From: Clostridium_AD frigoriphilum
GTDB lineage: Bacteria; Bacillota; Clostridia; Clostridiales; Clostridiaceae
Direction: 5' to 3'
Length of the DNA: 64,000 bases
Assembly: GCF_036541405.1 (NCBI RefSeq)
Contig: NZ_JAZHFS010000011.1
Span: 1-64,000, forward strand
Positions 51,023 to 59,301 of the stretch are shown piece after piece. Under the pieces are notes generated by a model. The model was not told the DNA's origin. It ran no database searches and worked only from the letters and a program-made list of their open reading frames with translations. A program made the translations under genes and the position numbers. Position 1 is the first letter of the stretch, and every line of letters begins with the position of its first letter.

Positions 51023-51769
51023 TCATAGCTTATTAATTATACTAGCAGTATATGCTGCACCAAATCCATTATCTATATTTACTACACTAACTCCACTGGC
51101 GCAACTATTTAACATTGATAGTAAAGCTGCAATACCTCCAAAGCTAGCTCCATATCCAACACTAGTTGGAACTGCTATTACAGGTTTATCTACAAGTCCT
51201 CCCACAACGCTAGCTAAAGCTCCTTCCATTCCAGCAATCACTATAACGACTTTAGCTCCGCGAATAACATCTAATCTTGAGAAAAGCCTATGTATACCTG
51301 CAACACCTACATCTATTATTTTAATAGTTTTATTGCCTAATATTCTAGCAGTTTCAAACGCTTCTTCTACAACAGGTAAATCAGAAGTACCTGCTGCAAC
51401 AATCGCTATATAACTCTCTGTAAGGGTTTCTCTTTTTCTATTAATAGTTATTGTTCGTCCAAGTTTATTATATTCGGCGTCGATGCATATTTCTTTTACT
51501 GCATTATACATTTCTTCGTTAGCTCTAGTTCCTAATATATTATTATCTTTTGTAAGCATATATTTAACAATATCTCTAACTTGATCTACTGTTTTTCCTT
51601 CACAATATATTACTTCCGGATAACCAACTCTAATTTCTCTTTGATTATCTATTTTAGCAAAACCTAAATCTTTAAAAGGTAAATCTTCTAATTTTTCAAG
51701 AGCTTCTTCTACATTTATTTTATTATCTTTAACACTTTCCAATAAAACTTTTATTTCTTCTTTATTCAC
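51023..51769 (-). CDS. larB: Nickel-pincer cofactor carboxylase/hydrolase LarB
   Basis: 248 residues. The C-terminal half is PurE-like: GTSDLPVVEEAFETAR, GVAGIHRL, VIAGMEGALASVVGGLVDKPVIAVPTSVGYGASFGG. LarB carboxylates and hydrolyses nicotinic acid adenine dinucleotide in the first step to the nickel-pincer cofactor of lactate racemase-type enzymes. Last gene of the lar/transport operon; larE is 30 nt upstream. Confidence 0.93.
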   Translation of the reverse strand: MNKEEIKVLLESVKDNKINVEEALEKLEDLPFKDLGFAKIDNQREIRVGYPEVIYCEGKTVDQVRDIVKYMLTKDNNILGTRANEEMYNAVKEICIDAEYNKLGRTITINRKRETLTESYIAIVAAGTSDLPVVEEAFETARILGNKTIKIIDVGVAGIHRLFSRLDVIRGAKVVIVIAGMEGALASVVGGLVDKPVIAVPTSVGYGASFGGIAALLSMLNSCASGVSVVNIDNGFGAAYTASIINKL

Positions 51770-51799
51770 TAGCTTTATCCTCCCAATATTATTTACTTT

Positions 51800-52624
51800 T
51801 TATTTATTTTGCTCATATGAATTTTTAATTATAGTTTCATTAAAGCTCCCTACTCTATATCCTTGCAAGTCTAATGTTACATATTTAAATCCACATTCTT
51901 TTATCTTTTGAGAAATAGTGTCTAAAAGTTTTTCGTCAAATAATTTGCTTCTGTCATTTTTACTTACTTCAACTCTTGCTAAATCTCCATGACATCTTAC
52001 TCTAACCGCTCTAAACCCTATGCTCATCATATATTTTTCTGCATTTTCGATCTTCTCAAAATCTTCTACTTTCAATTCATTTCCATAAGGTATTCGTGTT
52101 AAAAGACAAGCGTATGCTGGCTTATCCCAAGTATTAAGCCCTAATTCTTTGGAAAAAGCTCTTATTTCTGCTTTAGTTATTTTACATTCTAAAAGTGGGC
52201 TTTTTATTTCTAATTCCTTTAATGCTTTAAGACCTGGTCTATAATCACTTATATCATCAAAGTTAGTTCCATCTATTACACAGTTATAATCTTGCTCCTT
52301 CGCAATAGCTAATATCATACCAAACACTGCAGTTTTACAATGGTAACACCTATCTTCTGGATTAAATTTAATTGAATCAATAATTGGAGCTTCAATAATC
52401 TCATGCTGAACTCCTAATTTTTTAGCTAATTCCTTTGCTTCTGCTATTTCCCACTTTGGAATATATGGAGACATAATTGTTACTGCTTTTGCATTATCCC
52501 CAAGAGCTTCTTTAACTACTCTAAGTAAAAAAGTACTATCTACTCCTCCTGAAAATGCTAAAACTACTTTTCCTAAACCTTTAATATATTTTATTAATTC
52601 ATTATACTTTTCATTTTTAATCAT
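51800..52624 (-). CDS. larE: Sulfur transferase LarE
   Basis: 274 residues. PP-loop AFSGGVDSTFLLRV (residues 24-37) for AMP activation, CYHCKTAVFG near 100, and PAYACLLTRIPYG near 176, whose Cys is probably the sulfur-donating or cluster-binding residue. LarE inserts two sulfurs into the pyridinium bis-carboxylate precursor. Between larC and larB. Confidence 0.93.
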   Translation of the reverse strand: MIKNEKYNELIKYIKGLGKVVLAFSGGVDSTFLLRVVKEALGDNAKAVTIMSPYIPKWEIAEAKELAKKLGVQHEIIEAPIIDSIKFNPEDRCYHCKTAVFGMILAIAKEQDYNCVIDGTNFDDISDYRPGLKALKELEIKSPLLECKITKAEIRAFSKELGLNTWDKPAYACLLTRIPYGNELKVEDFEKIENAEKYMMSIGFRAVRVRCHGDLARVEVSKNDRSKLFDEKLLDTISQKIKECGFKYVTLDLQGYRVGSFNETIIKNSYEQNK

Positions 52625-52662
52625 TTATATTTCCGCCTCTCTCCATAATACATGATTTTATT

Positions 52663-53523
52663 TTATATCTGCTCTCCTACTTTTTCACAACTTTCTTTCT
52701 CACCCAAATATACTCTTAAAACATTTGGAATCTCTAAATCTCTATGACCTATTCCATATGCTATCTTCTTAATTGAAAAATCAACATTTCGAGTAAATTC
52801 TTCAACGTTTGCTGCCAGTATTGCCGCCCCAGTTGGAGTTGTAGTTTCAAATTGTACTATTCCAGAATTTACAGGAATATTCTTTAAGATTTCTACTGTT
52901 GCAGGAGCTGGTACTGGCATAAGCCCATGAGCACATTTAACAAACCCTCCTCCAACTTGAACTGGAGATGCAATAATTTTATCAACATTTAAATAGTCTA
53001 AACAAATAGCTGCTCCTACGATATCTACAATTGAATCAATAGCTCCTACCTCATGAAAATGTACTTCATATAATGGTTTTCCATGGACCTTTGCTTCTGC
53101 CTCTGCAACCTTCATAAACATATCTATACTAAGTTTTTTAACCTTATCACTTAAATCATTTGAATTTATTATTTCTTCTATACCTTTCAAGTTTCTATGA
53201 TTATGTTCATGACTATGGTTATTTTCATCATGATGATGCTCTTCATCGCCATTATGATGATTGTGTTCATGGTTATGCCCATGTAAATCTTTATCTGAAA
53301 TATGTATCTCATCATCTAATTTACCTTTTAATATGACATCTACCCTAGTTCCTATTATGCCAAGCTTCTCAGATTTTTCAATTTTTATTTCATATTCAGT
53401 ATTTAAATTTAATTTTAAAAGTTCTTTTATTAAATATTCTTTAGGAACTCCTAAATCTATTAGTGCCGCTAAATTCATATCGCCACTTATTCCACAAAAA
53501 CAATCGTAATATAAAATTTCCAT
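52663..53523 (-). CDS. larC: Nickel insertion protein LarC, N-terminal domain only
   Basis: 286 residues from ATG 53523 (GGGGTG upstream). YYDCFCGISGDMNLAALIDLG at the start and HFHEVGAIDSIVDIVG in the middle are LarC hallmarks. A His/Asn/Glu-rich stretch (about residues 83-112, e.g. HNHEHNHHNGDEEHHHDENN) suits nickel binding. Full LarC is about 400 residues, or LarC1 plus LarC2 joined by a programmed frameshift. Here the frame stops after NVLRVYLGEKESCEKVGEQI and only 38 nt precede larE, so the LarC2 (CTP-binding) part is missing from this operon. Confidence 0.9.
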   Translation of the reverse strand: MEILYYDCFCGISGDMNLAALIDLGVPKEYLIKELLKLNLNTEYEIKIEKSEKLGIIGTRVDVILKGKLDDEIHISDKDLHGHNHEHNHHNGDEEHHHDENNHSHEHNHRNLKGIEEIINSNDLSDKVKKLSIDMFMKVAEAEAKVHGKPLYEVHFHEVGAIDSIVDIVGAAICLDYLNVDKIIASPVQVGGGFVKCAHGLMPVPAPATVEILKNIPVNSGIVQFETTTPTGAAILAANVEEFTRNVDFSIKKIAYGIGHRDLEIPNVLRVYLGEKESCEKVGEQI

Positions 53524-53581
53524 GTTTATCACCCCTTTTAACTGTTTGAATTTTAGATGTTATCTTATCCAATGTTTAAAA

Positions 53582-54307
53582 TTATATAATGTTATATTTT
53601 CTTAAGAAATCTGAATCATTTATAATTTTTTCATATTTATCGTCTCTTATTATTTTGTGATCTTCTGAAAATACTATAGCTCTATCAAAAACGCCTTCTA
53701 TATATTCAAAATCATGTGTTGCACAAATTATAGTTTTGCCGCATTTATTTAGATCAATTAGTAATTCTTTTAAAAACCTTTTTCCTTTTGGATCTATCCC
53801 ATTCATTGGTTCATCTAAAGTTATTACGTCTGGATTCATAGCTAAAACACTAGCAATTGCAACCCTCTTCTTTTCTCCTCCGCTTAAATTATACGGATGC
53901 TCATCTTTTAACTTATCTATATTAAGTAGATTAAGGCAATCTCTTACTCTTTTATTTACTTCTCCCTCTGGTAGTTCCATTTGCATAAGTCCAAATGCCA
54001 GTTCTTCAAAGACAGTAGAACAAAATAGTTGAGCATCAGAATTTTGAAATACAAATCCTAATTTTTTATGAAATAGTTTTAAGACCTTAGTATCCTTTAA
54101 TGTATGTTCATTTATTTCATTGTTATCAAACATATATTTGCCTTGACTTGAAAAAATAATACCATTTAACAATTTTAAAACGGTTGACTTCCCGCTTCCA
54201 TTTGGACCTATAATAGCTATAGATTCCCCTTCTTTTATATGGACATTTACATTATCAAGAGCTGTTTTATTCTTGTATGTAAATGAAATATTCTCTAATT
54301 TTATCAT
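53582..54307 (-). CDS. cbiO: Energy-coupling-factor ATPase for nickel/cobalt import
   Basis: 241 residues. Walker A GPNGSGKST (34-42), Q-loop FVFQNSDAQLF (the ECF-specific variant), signature LSGGEKKRVAIA, Walker B VITLDEPMNGIDP, and ATHD. Pairs with the CbiQ-like and CbiM-like proteins encoded just upstream. Together with the lar genes the cargo is probably nickel. Confidence 0.93.
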   Translation of the reverse strand: MIKLENISFTYKNKTALDNVNVHIKEGESIAIIGPNGSGKSTVLKLLNGIIFSSQGKYMFDNNEINEHTLKDTKVLKLFHKKLGFVFQNSDAQLFCSTVFEELAFGLMQMELPEGEVNKRVRDCLNLLNIDKLKDEHPYNLSGGEKKRVAIASVLAMNPDVITLDEPMNGIDPKGKRFLKELLIDLNKCGKTIICATHDFEYIEGVFDRAIVFSEDHKIIRDDKYEKIINDSDFLRKYNII

Positions 54308-54341
54308 TAATAATTCTCCTTGATTTTTCAGATATAATTTT

Positions 54342-55130
54342 TTATAAAAATATAAACAAACTAAGTAAAAGTATATTTATTATAAAATATACATAATCTA
54401 CTTTCTTTAATTTTAAATTTGCTTTTATAGTATATTCTCCTACGAAACCTCTACATTCCATAGCATGAAACATTTCTTCACTCATTTTATAAGACTTTAT
54501 GAATAAATTTCCAATAATTCCTGTGAGAGAATTATATTTATTAGGAGTTATACCAATTGATCTAAGTTTTAACGCATGTAATAGGTTAATAGAATGTTCG
54601 CCTAGCAGAACAATATATTTTATGGTTAAATCCATAATCCATATAAATATATCTGGTATAAATAGTAATTTTAATGACTTGCTAATTTCACTCCATTTAC
54701 TAGTATGAGATAATATATTCACAAGCAATATAGTTATAATTATTTTTTGGAAAATTAACAAACTATTGTATATATTTCCATAAACCATAGATGGTATTAA
54801 TGTTATTAAAGTTATTAAAGGAAAAATAAAACTTTTAAACAATATCCTTTTACTTAATTTCTTTTCTATAAGAAAAAGATTAATTAACACATATATATCT
54901 ATTATTAATAGGTATATAAAACTTCTTGAAATAGATACACATAGTATTATTAATATTGTACTTGCAACCTTTAGGGATGGATTTATTGAATAAATTAATT
55001 TATCCTGATTTTTATTTTGCCTGATTATCGAAATTATTTTAATTAAAGAAAAAATACTTTTTTCAATGTATAAGTTTTTTTCTTTCTTTGGAATGTAATT
55101 ATCTTTTTCTGAAAGCCACTCTGGAACCAT
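54342..55130 (-). CDS. cbiQ: Energy-coupling-factor transmembrane protein CbiQ-like
   Basis: 262 residues with about five membrane segments. SINPSLKVASTILIILCV and the coupling segment EHSINLLHALKLRSI, then EEMFHAMECRGFVGEY, correspond to the two Ala-Arg-Gly-type ATPase contact motifs of CbiQ/EcfT (here ALKLRS and MECRGF). A 50-residue N-terminal extension is unusual. Start directly abuts the cbiM stop. Confidence 0.9.
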   Translation of the reverse strand: MVPEWLSEKDNYIPKKEKNLYIEKSIFSLIKIISIIRQNKNQDKLIYSINPSLKVASTILIILCVSISRSFIYLLIIDIYVLINLFLIEKKLSKRILFKSFIFPLITLITLIPSMVYGNIYNSLLIFQKIIITILLVNILSHTSKWSEISKSLKLLFIPDIFIWIMDLTIKYIVLLGEHSINLLHALKLRSIGITPNKYNSLTGIIGNLFIKSYKMSEEMFHAMECRGFVGEYTIKANLKLKKVDYVYFIINILLLSLFIFL

Positions 55131-56111
55131 TTAATCTCCTTTTATATTTCTCTTCAAATTTATTTTCTCTAAAACCTTAAAAATAATTAAGATTATTATT
55201 ACCCCAGCTAATGCTGATAAAATATATCCAAAATAACTACTTAAAAATCCAAAACTATAATCTGGAATTGGTGAATTAAATTTAAATCCTTGCTCCATTC
55301 CCTTAGGCACAAATCCTATAAAATGCTTAATCTCTTCTAATCCCCATTCTCCCCAGGCAGTTCCATTTGCTAAAAGTCCTAAAGGAGTAGCTAAAATGAT
55401 AATTCCTATTATAGTGTATAAAAGATTTATTTTACTTGCTTTTCCTTTATATATTACATCTGGTGATGCCTTTTTTATATAGCTATAAGCTCCAACTGTT
55501 ATTATTCCTTCCAAAATTCCAATTACTAATAAATGAGGTATTAACATAGCTGGAATGGATACAGCTAGTCCATAGGGACTATATAGTGGTAGTCCTGAAA
55601 AATCCTTAAATAGTAATGGCTGAACACCCAACTCCACTGCGGCAAATAAAGCTGCTGCATTAACTGAAATATAACCACCTAGGAAAGCTCCAATATATTC
55701 TCCCTTTCGGTTTTTAAATATTTTTTTTGTAAGTTTGAATAAATAAAATGCTGTAAATGGCATTATAAAAGCCATATTAAAACAATTTACGGCCAGTGCT
55801 AAAATCCCTCCATCTCCGAAAAACAATGCTTGAATTACAAGTGCTATAGTAACCGCTAAAACAGCAGAATAAGGTCCAAGCAAAATTGCAACAAGTGCAC
55901 CCCCAATAGCATGGGCTGTAGTTCCTCCTGGAATAGGTATATTAAACATCATAATTAAAAATGAAAAGGCCGCTGCTACTCCAAGAAGAGGCATTTTCTG
56001 CCTTGTTATTTCATTTTTTACCTTTAAACTCGCCCTTCTCCATATAGGCAGCATAACCACTCCAAAAACAGCACAAGTTGAAGGACTTAAATAATTATCA
56101 GGTATATGCAT
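55131..56111 (-). CDS. cbiM: Nickel/cobalt transporter CbiM with PDGLE-like C-terminal domain
   Basis: 326 residues. MHIPDNYLSPSTC at the N-terminus: Met1-His2 is the metal-binding start of CbiM/NikM S-components. Typical helices follow (PGGTTAHAIGGALVAILLGP, NCFNMAFIMPF). The C-terminus (about 245-320) is a PDGLE/CbiN-like segment with TAWGEWGLEEI and two helices, as in fused NikMN. Leads the operon cbiM-cbiQ-cbiO-larC-larE-larB. Two MerR-type promoters lie 139 and 201 bp upstream in the same direction. Confidence 0.93.
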   Translation of the reverse strand: MHIPDNYLSPSTCAVFGVVMLPIWRRASLKVKNEITRQKMPLLGVAAAFSFLIMMFNIPIPGGTTAHAIGGALVAILLGPYSAVLAVTIALVIQALFFGDGGILALAVNCFNMAFIMPFTAFYLFKLTKKIFKNRKGEYIGAFLGGYISVNAAALFAAVELGVQPLLFKDFSGLPLYSPYGLAVSIPAMLIPHLLVIGILEGIITVGAYSYIKKASPDVIYKGKASKINLLYTIIGIIILATPLGLLANGTAWGEWGLEEIKHFIGFVPKGMEQGFKFNSPIPDYSFGFLSSYFGYILSALAGVIIILIIFKVLEKINLKRNIKGD

Positions 56112-56249
56112 AAAGTTATTACCCCTCCATTCATCTTTTTAGATTACCTCTTTGATTCAACAGTAATTATTTTCTAGTAGGAATAATACTGTTCTTTTCA
56201 AACTTTTCTACAACATCGTTCAAATATTTGGTAATTGTTTTCAATATAA

Positions 56250-56280
56250 AGTGTATCACCTTGAGTGAACTCCAAGTCAA
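56250..56280 (-). promoter_or_regulatory. MerR-type promoter 14 (GGAG sub-class)
   Basis: -35 TTGACT (56275-56280), 19-bp spacer with CTTGGAG-TTCA-CTCAAGG, -10 TACACT (56250-56255). Points toward the cbiM/lar operon. Between it and cbiM a short open frame end (VVEKFEKNSIIPTRK near 56165-56210) suggests a deleted gene. Confidence 0.75.
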
Positions 56281-56311
56281 GTGTTTTTCTGAATTTTTTG
56301 ATGTTATATAT

Positions 56312-56342
56312 ATCCTACCACTTGGAGTGAACTCCAAGTCAA
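56312..56342 (-). promoter_or_regulatory. MerR-type promoter 15 (GGAG sub-class, perfect dyad)
   Basis: -35 TTGACT (56337-56342), 19-bp spacer with perfect CTTGGAG-TTCA-CTCCAAG, -10 TAGGAT (56312-56317). In tandem 62 bp upstream of promoter 14. Copy of the 23072 promoter unit. Confidence 0.85.
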
Positions 56343-56348
56343 GCCCTT

Positions 56349-56410
56349 TTACTTATGAACTTTATTTATTAAAACTAATAAGTAATACGTTACTGCAATA
56401 TATATACCGT
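56349..56410 (-). pseudogene. DUF4405 3'-end remnant (copy 2)
   Basis: Minus strand reads IYIAVTYYLLVLINKVHK and a stop at 56349-56351, matching the tail of the decayed DUF4405 gene at 23109. The upstream part is gone; 56411-56495 holds nothing recognisable. Confidence 0.75.
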
Positions 56411-56495
56411 CAAAGGTACTCACTAAACGCTTTAATAAATTCTTTAATAAGCAAAAATGCACCCATTTCCAGGTGCACTCTGATATATAACTAAA

Positions 56496-57587
56496 TTATT
56501 GAAAAAACTCTACAGCTTCCTTCATCTTTTTTCTTACTTCCACATGAAATGGACAGTTTTTTTCACAAACACCACATTCTATACAATCTGATGCATGATG
56601 TTTCAAGTTCTGATAATGGTCTCTTGCTAGTTCATCCCCTGCCTTTGCCAAATCAAGATATTTATTGACTGACCCGATATTAATTTCTTGTGGACAAGGT
56701 TGGCAATGATTGCAATAAATACAACTCCCCTGTATATCCTGTCGTTGCATAGTGCCTATAAATGAATAGTCCTTTTCATTTCGCGCTAAATCATAATACT
56801 TAAGAACATCTTTTAAATCTTGTAGATTACGCACTCCTGGCAAACAAGATAAAACCGCTGGACGATCAAGTGCATATTGTATACATTGATATATTGACAT
56901 TTTCCTTCCAAGTGGAGAAGTACGATCATTCAATAATTGCCCTCCGCCATAAGGTTTCATGACTGTTATTCCAACACCACGCTTAGAACATTCCTGATAA
57001 AGTTTCATTCTTGTATCTGATAACGTTAATTTTTCACCAACTGGCTCAAAATCATAGGCAGCGTTAAGACTGAGCATAAATAAATCAATCTTTCCTGTTT
57101 CTAAAAGTTTCAAACATGCTTTCGGAGAATGGGAAGAAACTGCCAAATAACGAATTATACCATTTTGTTTCAATTTCACAGCATAATCCAAAATGCCACC
57201 ATGTATAATATTTTCTAAATCCTCCATTTCATCCACACAATGAATCATACCTATATCCGCATAATCAGTGTGATAACTTTTAAGTTCCTGTTCAAAACCT
57301 TTCTGCAACTGCTTTAGGTCTCGTGTACGCACATACTGTCCATGAGGATAATAGGCGCCAAGGTGAATCTGCATTACCATCTTATCCCTATGTCCTTCTA
57401 GTGCAGCTGCAATAGCAGGCTGTGCACTAGAATCATACATAACTGTATCCATAAGATTGATTCCCTTCTGCATACCATACTCTATTATTTTACGGACCTG
57501 CTGTGGAGACGCTTCGCTTAAGCTACCCGCACCTATTCCTATTGTACTTACTTTTCCTCCACCATGAGGTAATTCTCTATATTCCAT
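56496..57587 (-). CDS. Aldo/keto reductase with C-terminal ferredoxin domain
   Basis: 363 residues. The barrel starts GGGKVSTIGIGAGSL and has NLMDTVMYDSS where the usual DTAxxY lies, so the catalytic Tyr context is altered. GITVMKPYGGGQL follows. Two cluster motifs CIYCNHCQPCPQEINIGSVN and CIECGVCEKNCPFHV lie at about 285-345. Likely ferredoxin-linked reductase of carbonyl compounds. Single gene behind MerR-type promoter 16. Confidence 0.9.
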   Translation of the reverse strand: MEYRELPHGGGKVSTIGIGAGSLSEASPQQVRKIIEYGMQKGINLMDTVMYDSSAQPAIAAALEGHRDKMVMQIHLGAYYPHGQYVRTRDLKQLQKGFEQELKSYHTDYADIGMIHCVDEMEDLENIIHGGILDYAVKLKQNGIIRYLAVSSHSPKACLKLLETGKIDLFMLSLNAAYDFEPVGEKLTLSDTRMKLYQECSKRGVGITVMKPYGGGQLLNDRTSPLGRKMSIYQCIQYALDRPAVLSCLPGVRNLQDLKDVLKYYDLARNEKDYSFIGTMQRQDIQGSCIYCNHCQPCPQEINIGSVNKYLDLAKAGDELARDHYQNLKHHASDCIECGVCEKNCPFHVEVRKKMKEAVEFFQ

Positions 57588-57649
57588 TTAAATCTTTCCT
57601 TTCAGAAGTCGATGCTTCATTCATTATTTATTACTTGGTATTTACAACA

Positions 57650-57680
57650 AGCATACCACTTAAAGTTGACTTTAAGTCAA
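57650..57680 (-). promoter_or_regulatory. MerR-type promoter 16 (AAAG sub-class)
   Basis: -35 TTGACT (57675-57680), 19-bp spacer with CTTAAAG-TCAA-CTTTAAG, -10 TATGCT (57650-57655). Drives the aldo/keto reductase at 56496. It is the right-most site of the set and marks the edge of the island. Confidence 0.85.
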
Positions 57681-57874
57681 GAGGTTCTTTTTTATAAGAA
57701 AATTAAACATATTATATTTAATATTTTTTCTAGGTCACAGTTGCCCTAGCGTCATGCGAAGCAAACCACTTACTATTGATTTTATCCTTGTAAAGCTATA
57801 AAGTGTAATGATATAATGAGTTTATTGAAAATTATAAATTATGAATTATGAATTATGAAAGGATTTGTTTAATC

Positions 57875-59245
57875 ATGGAAACAAAGTTAGAAAAAAAGTA
57901 CGGTCTCATTACTGCTATAGCCATGGTTGTCGGTATCGTTATAGGTAGTGGCGTTTTTTTCAAGGCAGAAAAAGTATTAACTGCAACCGGGGGTAATCTT
58001 ACACTAGGTATTTTGGCTTGGGTTATTGGCGGTGTTATTATGATTTCTTGTGCCTATACCTTCGCTGTAATGGCAACTAAATACGAAAAAGTAAACGGTA
58101 TAGTAGATTATGCAGAAGCTGCTATGGGTGAGAAATATGGGTATTATGTTGGCTGGTTTATGGCACTAATTTACTATCCAACATTGACATCAGTTTTAGC
58201 ATGGGTTTCAGCTAGGTATACCTGTGTATTATTGGGATTTTCAATTGCAGGTGGTGAGTGTATGACTATTGCCTGTCTATATTTGATAGGCAGCTTTGCT
58301 TTAAATGCATTATCGCCAGTTTTATCTGGTAAATTTCTAGTTAGCACAACTGTTATAAAACTAATCCCACTGATTTTAATGGCTATAATTGGGACAATCG
58401 TAGGTATTCATAGTGGTATGACTATGATTAATTTTACAACAGTAGTGAAAAAAGTAAGTACTGCAAATGCATTATTTACAGCAGTTGTTGCAACAGCCTT
58501 TGCATATGAGGGTTGGATTATTGCTACAAGTATCAATGCTGAACTAAAAGATGCAAAGAAAAACCTTCCACTTGCTCTTGTTGGAGGTACTTTTATAATT
58601 ATGGTTGTTTATATTCTTTACTATATGGGCTTAGCTGGAGCTGTAACAAATCAAGTTATGATGAATGGCGGAGAAGCTGGAGCTAAACTGGCATTTCAAA
58701 AAATATTTTCCTCTGCAGGTGGTACTCTAATATTTGTATTTGTTATTATTTCTTGTCTCGGAACTTTAAATGGATTAATGCTTGGATGTACTCGTGGTAT
58801 TTACTCATTAGCAGCAAGGGGCTTTGGACCAAAACCAAAAATATTCAAACAAATAGATAGTGAGACTAATATGCCAACAAATTCATCTATACTAGGCCTA
58901 CTTCTTTGTGCCATATGGTTAGTATACTTTTATGGTGCTAACTTAACAGACCCTTCAAAACGTTGGTTTGGATTCTTTTGTTTTGATTCATCAGAATTAC
59001 CTATAGTTACTATTTATGCATTATACATTCCTATTTTTATTATGATGATGAAAAAAGAGAAGGATTTGAACTCGTTTAAAAGATTCGTAATGCCTATTAT
59101 TTCATTAGCAGGATGTTTATTCATGATAATTGCTGCTTGTTTTTCTCATAAAATATCAGTTGTTGCATATCTAATTATATTTGCAATTATAATGGCTATC
59201 GGTGCTTTGTTTTCAAAAAAACAAATCCTAACTTTAAAAAATTAA
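57875..59245 (+). CDS. Amino-acid permease, APC superfamily
   Basis: 456 residues from ATG 57875 (AAAGGA upstream; a longer frame from 57848 lacks an RBS). About 12 membrane segments. KKYGLITAIAMVVGIVIGSGVFFKAE is the conserved first helix of APC carriers (GSGVF), and FAYEGWIIATSINAELKDAKKNLPLAL is helix 6. Would import or exchange an amino acid. Substrate not assignable. Terminator follows. Confidence 0.92.
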   Translation: METKLEKKYGLITAIAMVVGIVIGSGVFFKAEKVLTATGGNLTLGILAWVIGGVIMISCAYTFAVMATKYEKVNGIVDYAEAAMGEKYGYYVGWFMALIYYPTLTSVLAWVSARYTCVLLGFSIAGGECMTIACLYLIGSFALNALSPVLSGKFLVSTTVIKLIPLILMAIIGTIVGIHSGMTMINFTTVVKKVSTANALFTAVVATAFAYEGWIIATSINAELKDAKKNLPLALVGGTFIIMVVYILYYMGLAGAVTNQVMMNGGEAGAKLAFQKIFSSAGGTLIFVFVIISCLGTLNGLMLGCTRGIYSLAARGFGPKPKIFKQIDSETNMPTNSSILGLLLCAIWLVYFYGANLTDPSKRWFGFFCFDSSELPIVTIYALYIPIFIMMMKKEKDLNSFKRFVMPIISLAGCLFMIIAACFSHKISVVAYLIIFAIIMAIGALFSKKQILTLKN

Positions 59246-59261
59246 ATAACTAAAACATAAG

Positions 59262-59295
59262 AAAACCCACAACCAATTAATTAGTTGTGGGTTTT
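59262..59295. terminator. Bidirectional terminator
   Basis: AAAACCCACAAC (59262-59273) pairs with GTTGTGGGTTTT (59284-59295). Between converging permease and AI-2E family genes. A similar hairpin is at 62688-62726. Confidence 0.9.
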
Positions 59296-59301
59296 ACTGG
59301 T

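Noticed and set aside
56112..56249. Possible cobalamin or nickel/cobalt riboswitch upstream of cbiM
   Set aside because: 138 bp is too short for a B12 riboswitch and no conserved cores or stable stem set was seen; the stretch looks like a gene scrap.
15832..57680. CRISPR-like array suspected from the many similar short repeats
   Set aside because: Copies are kilobases apart, palindromic, and each sits between -35 and -10 boxes; they are operators, not spacer-repeat units.
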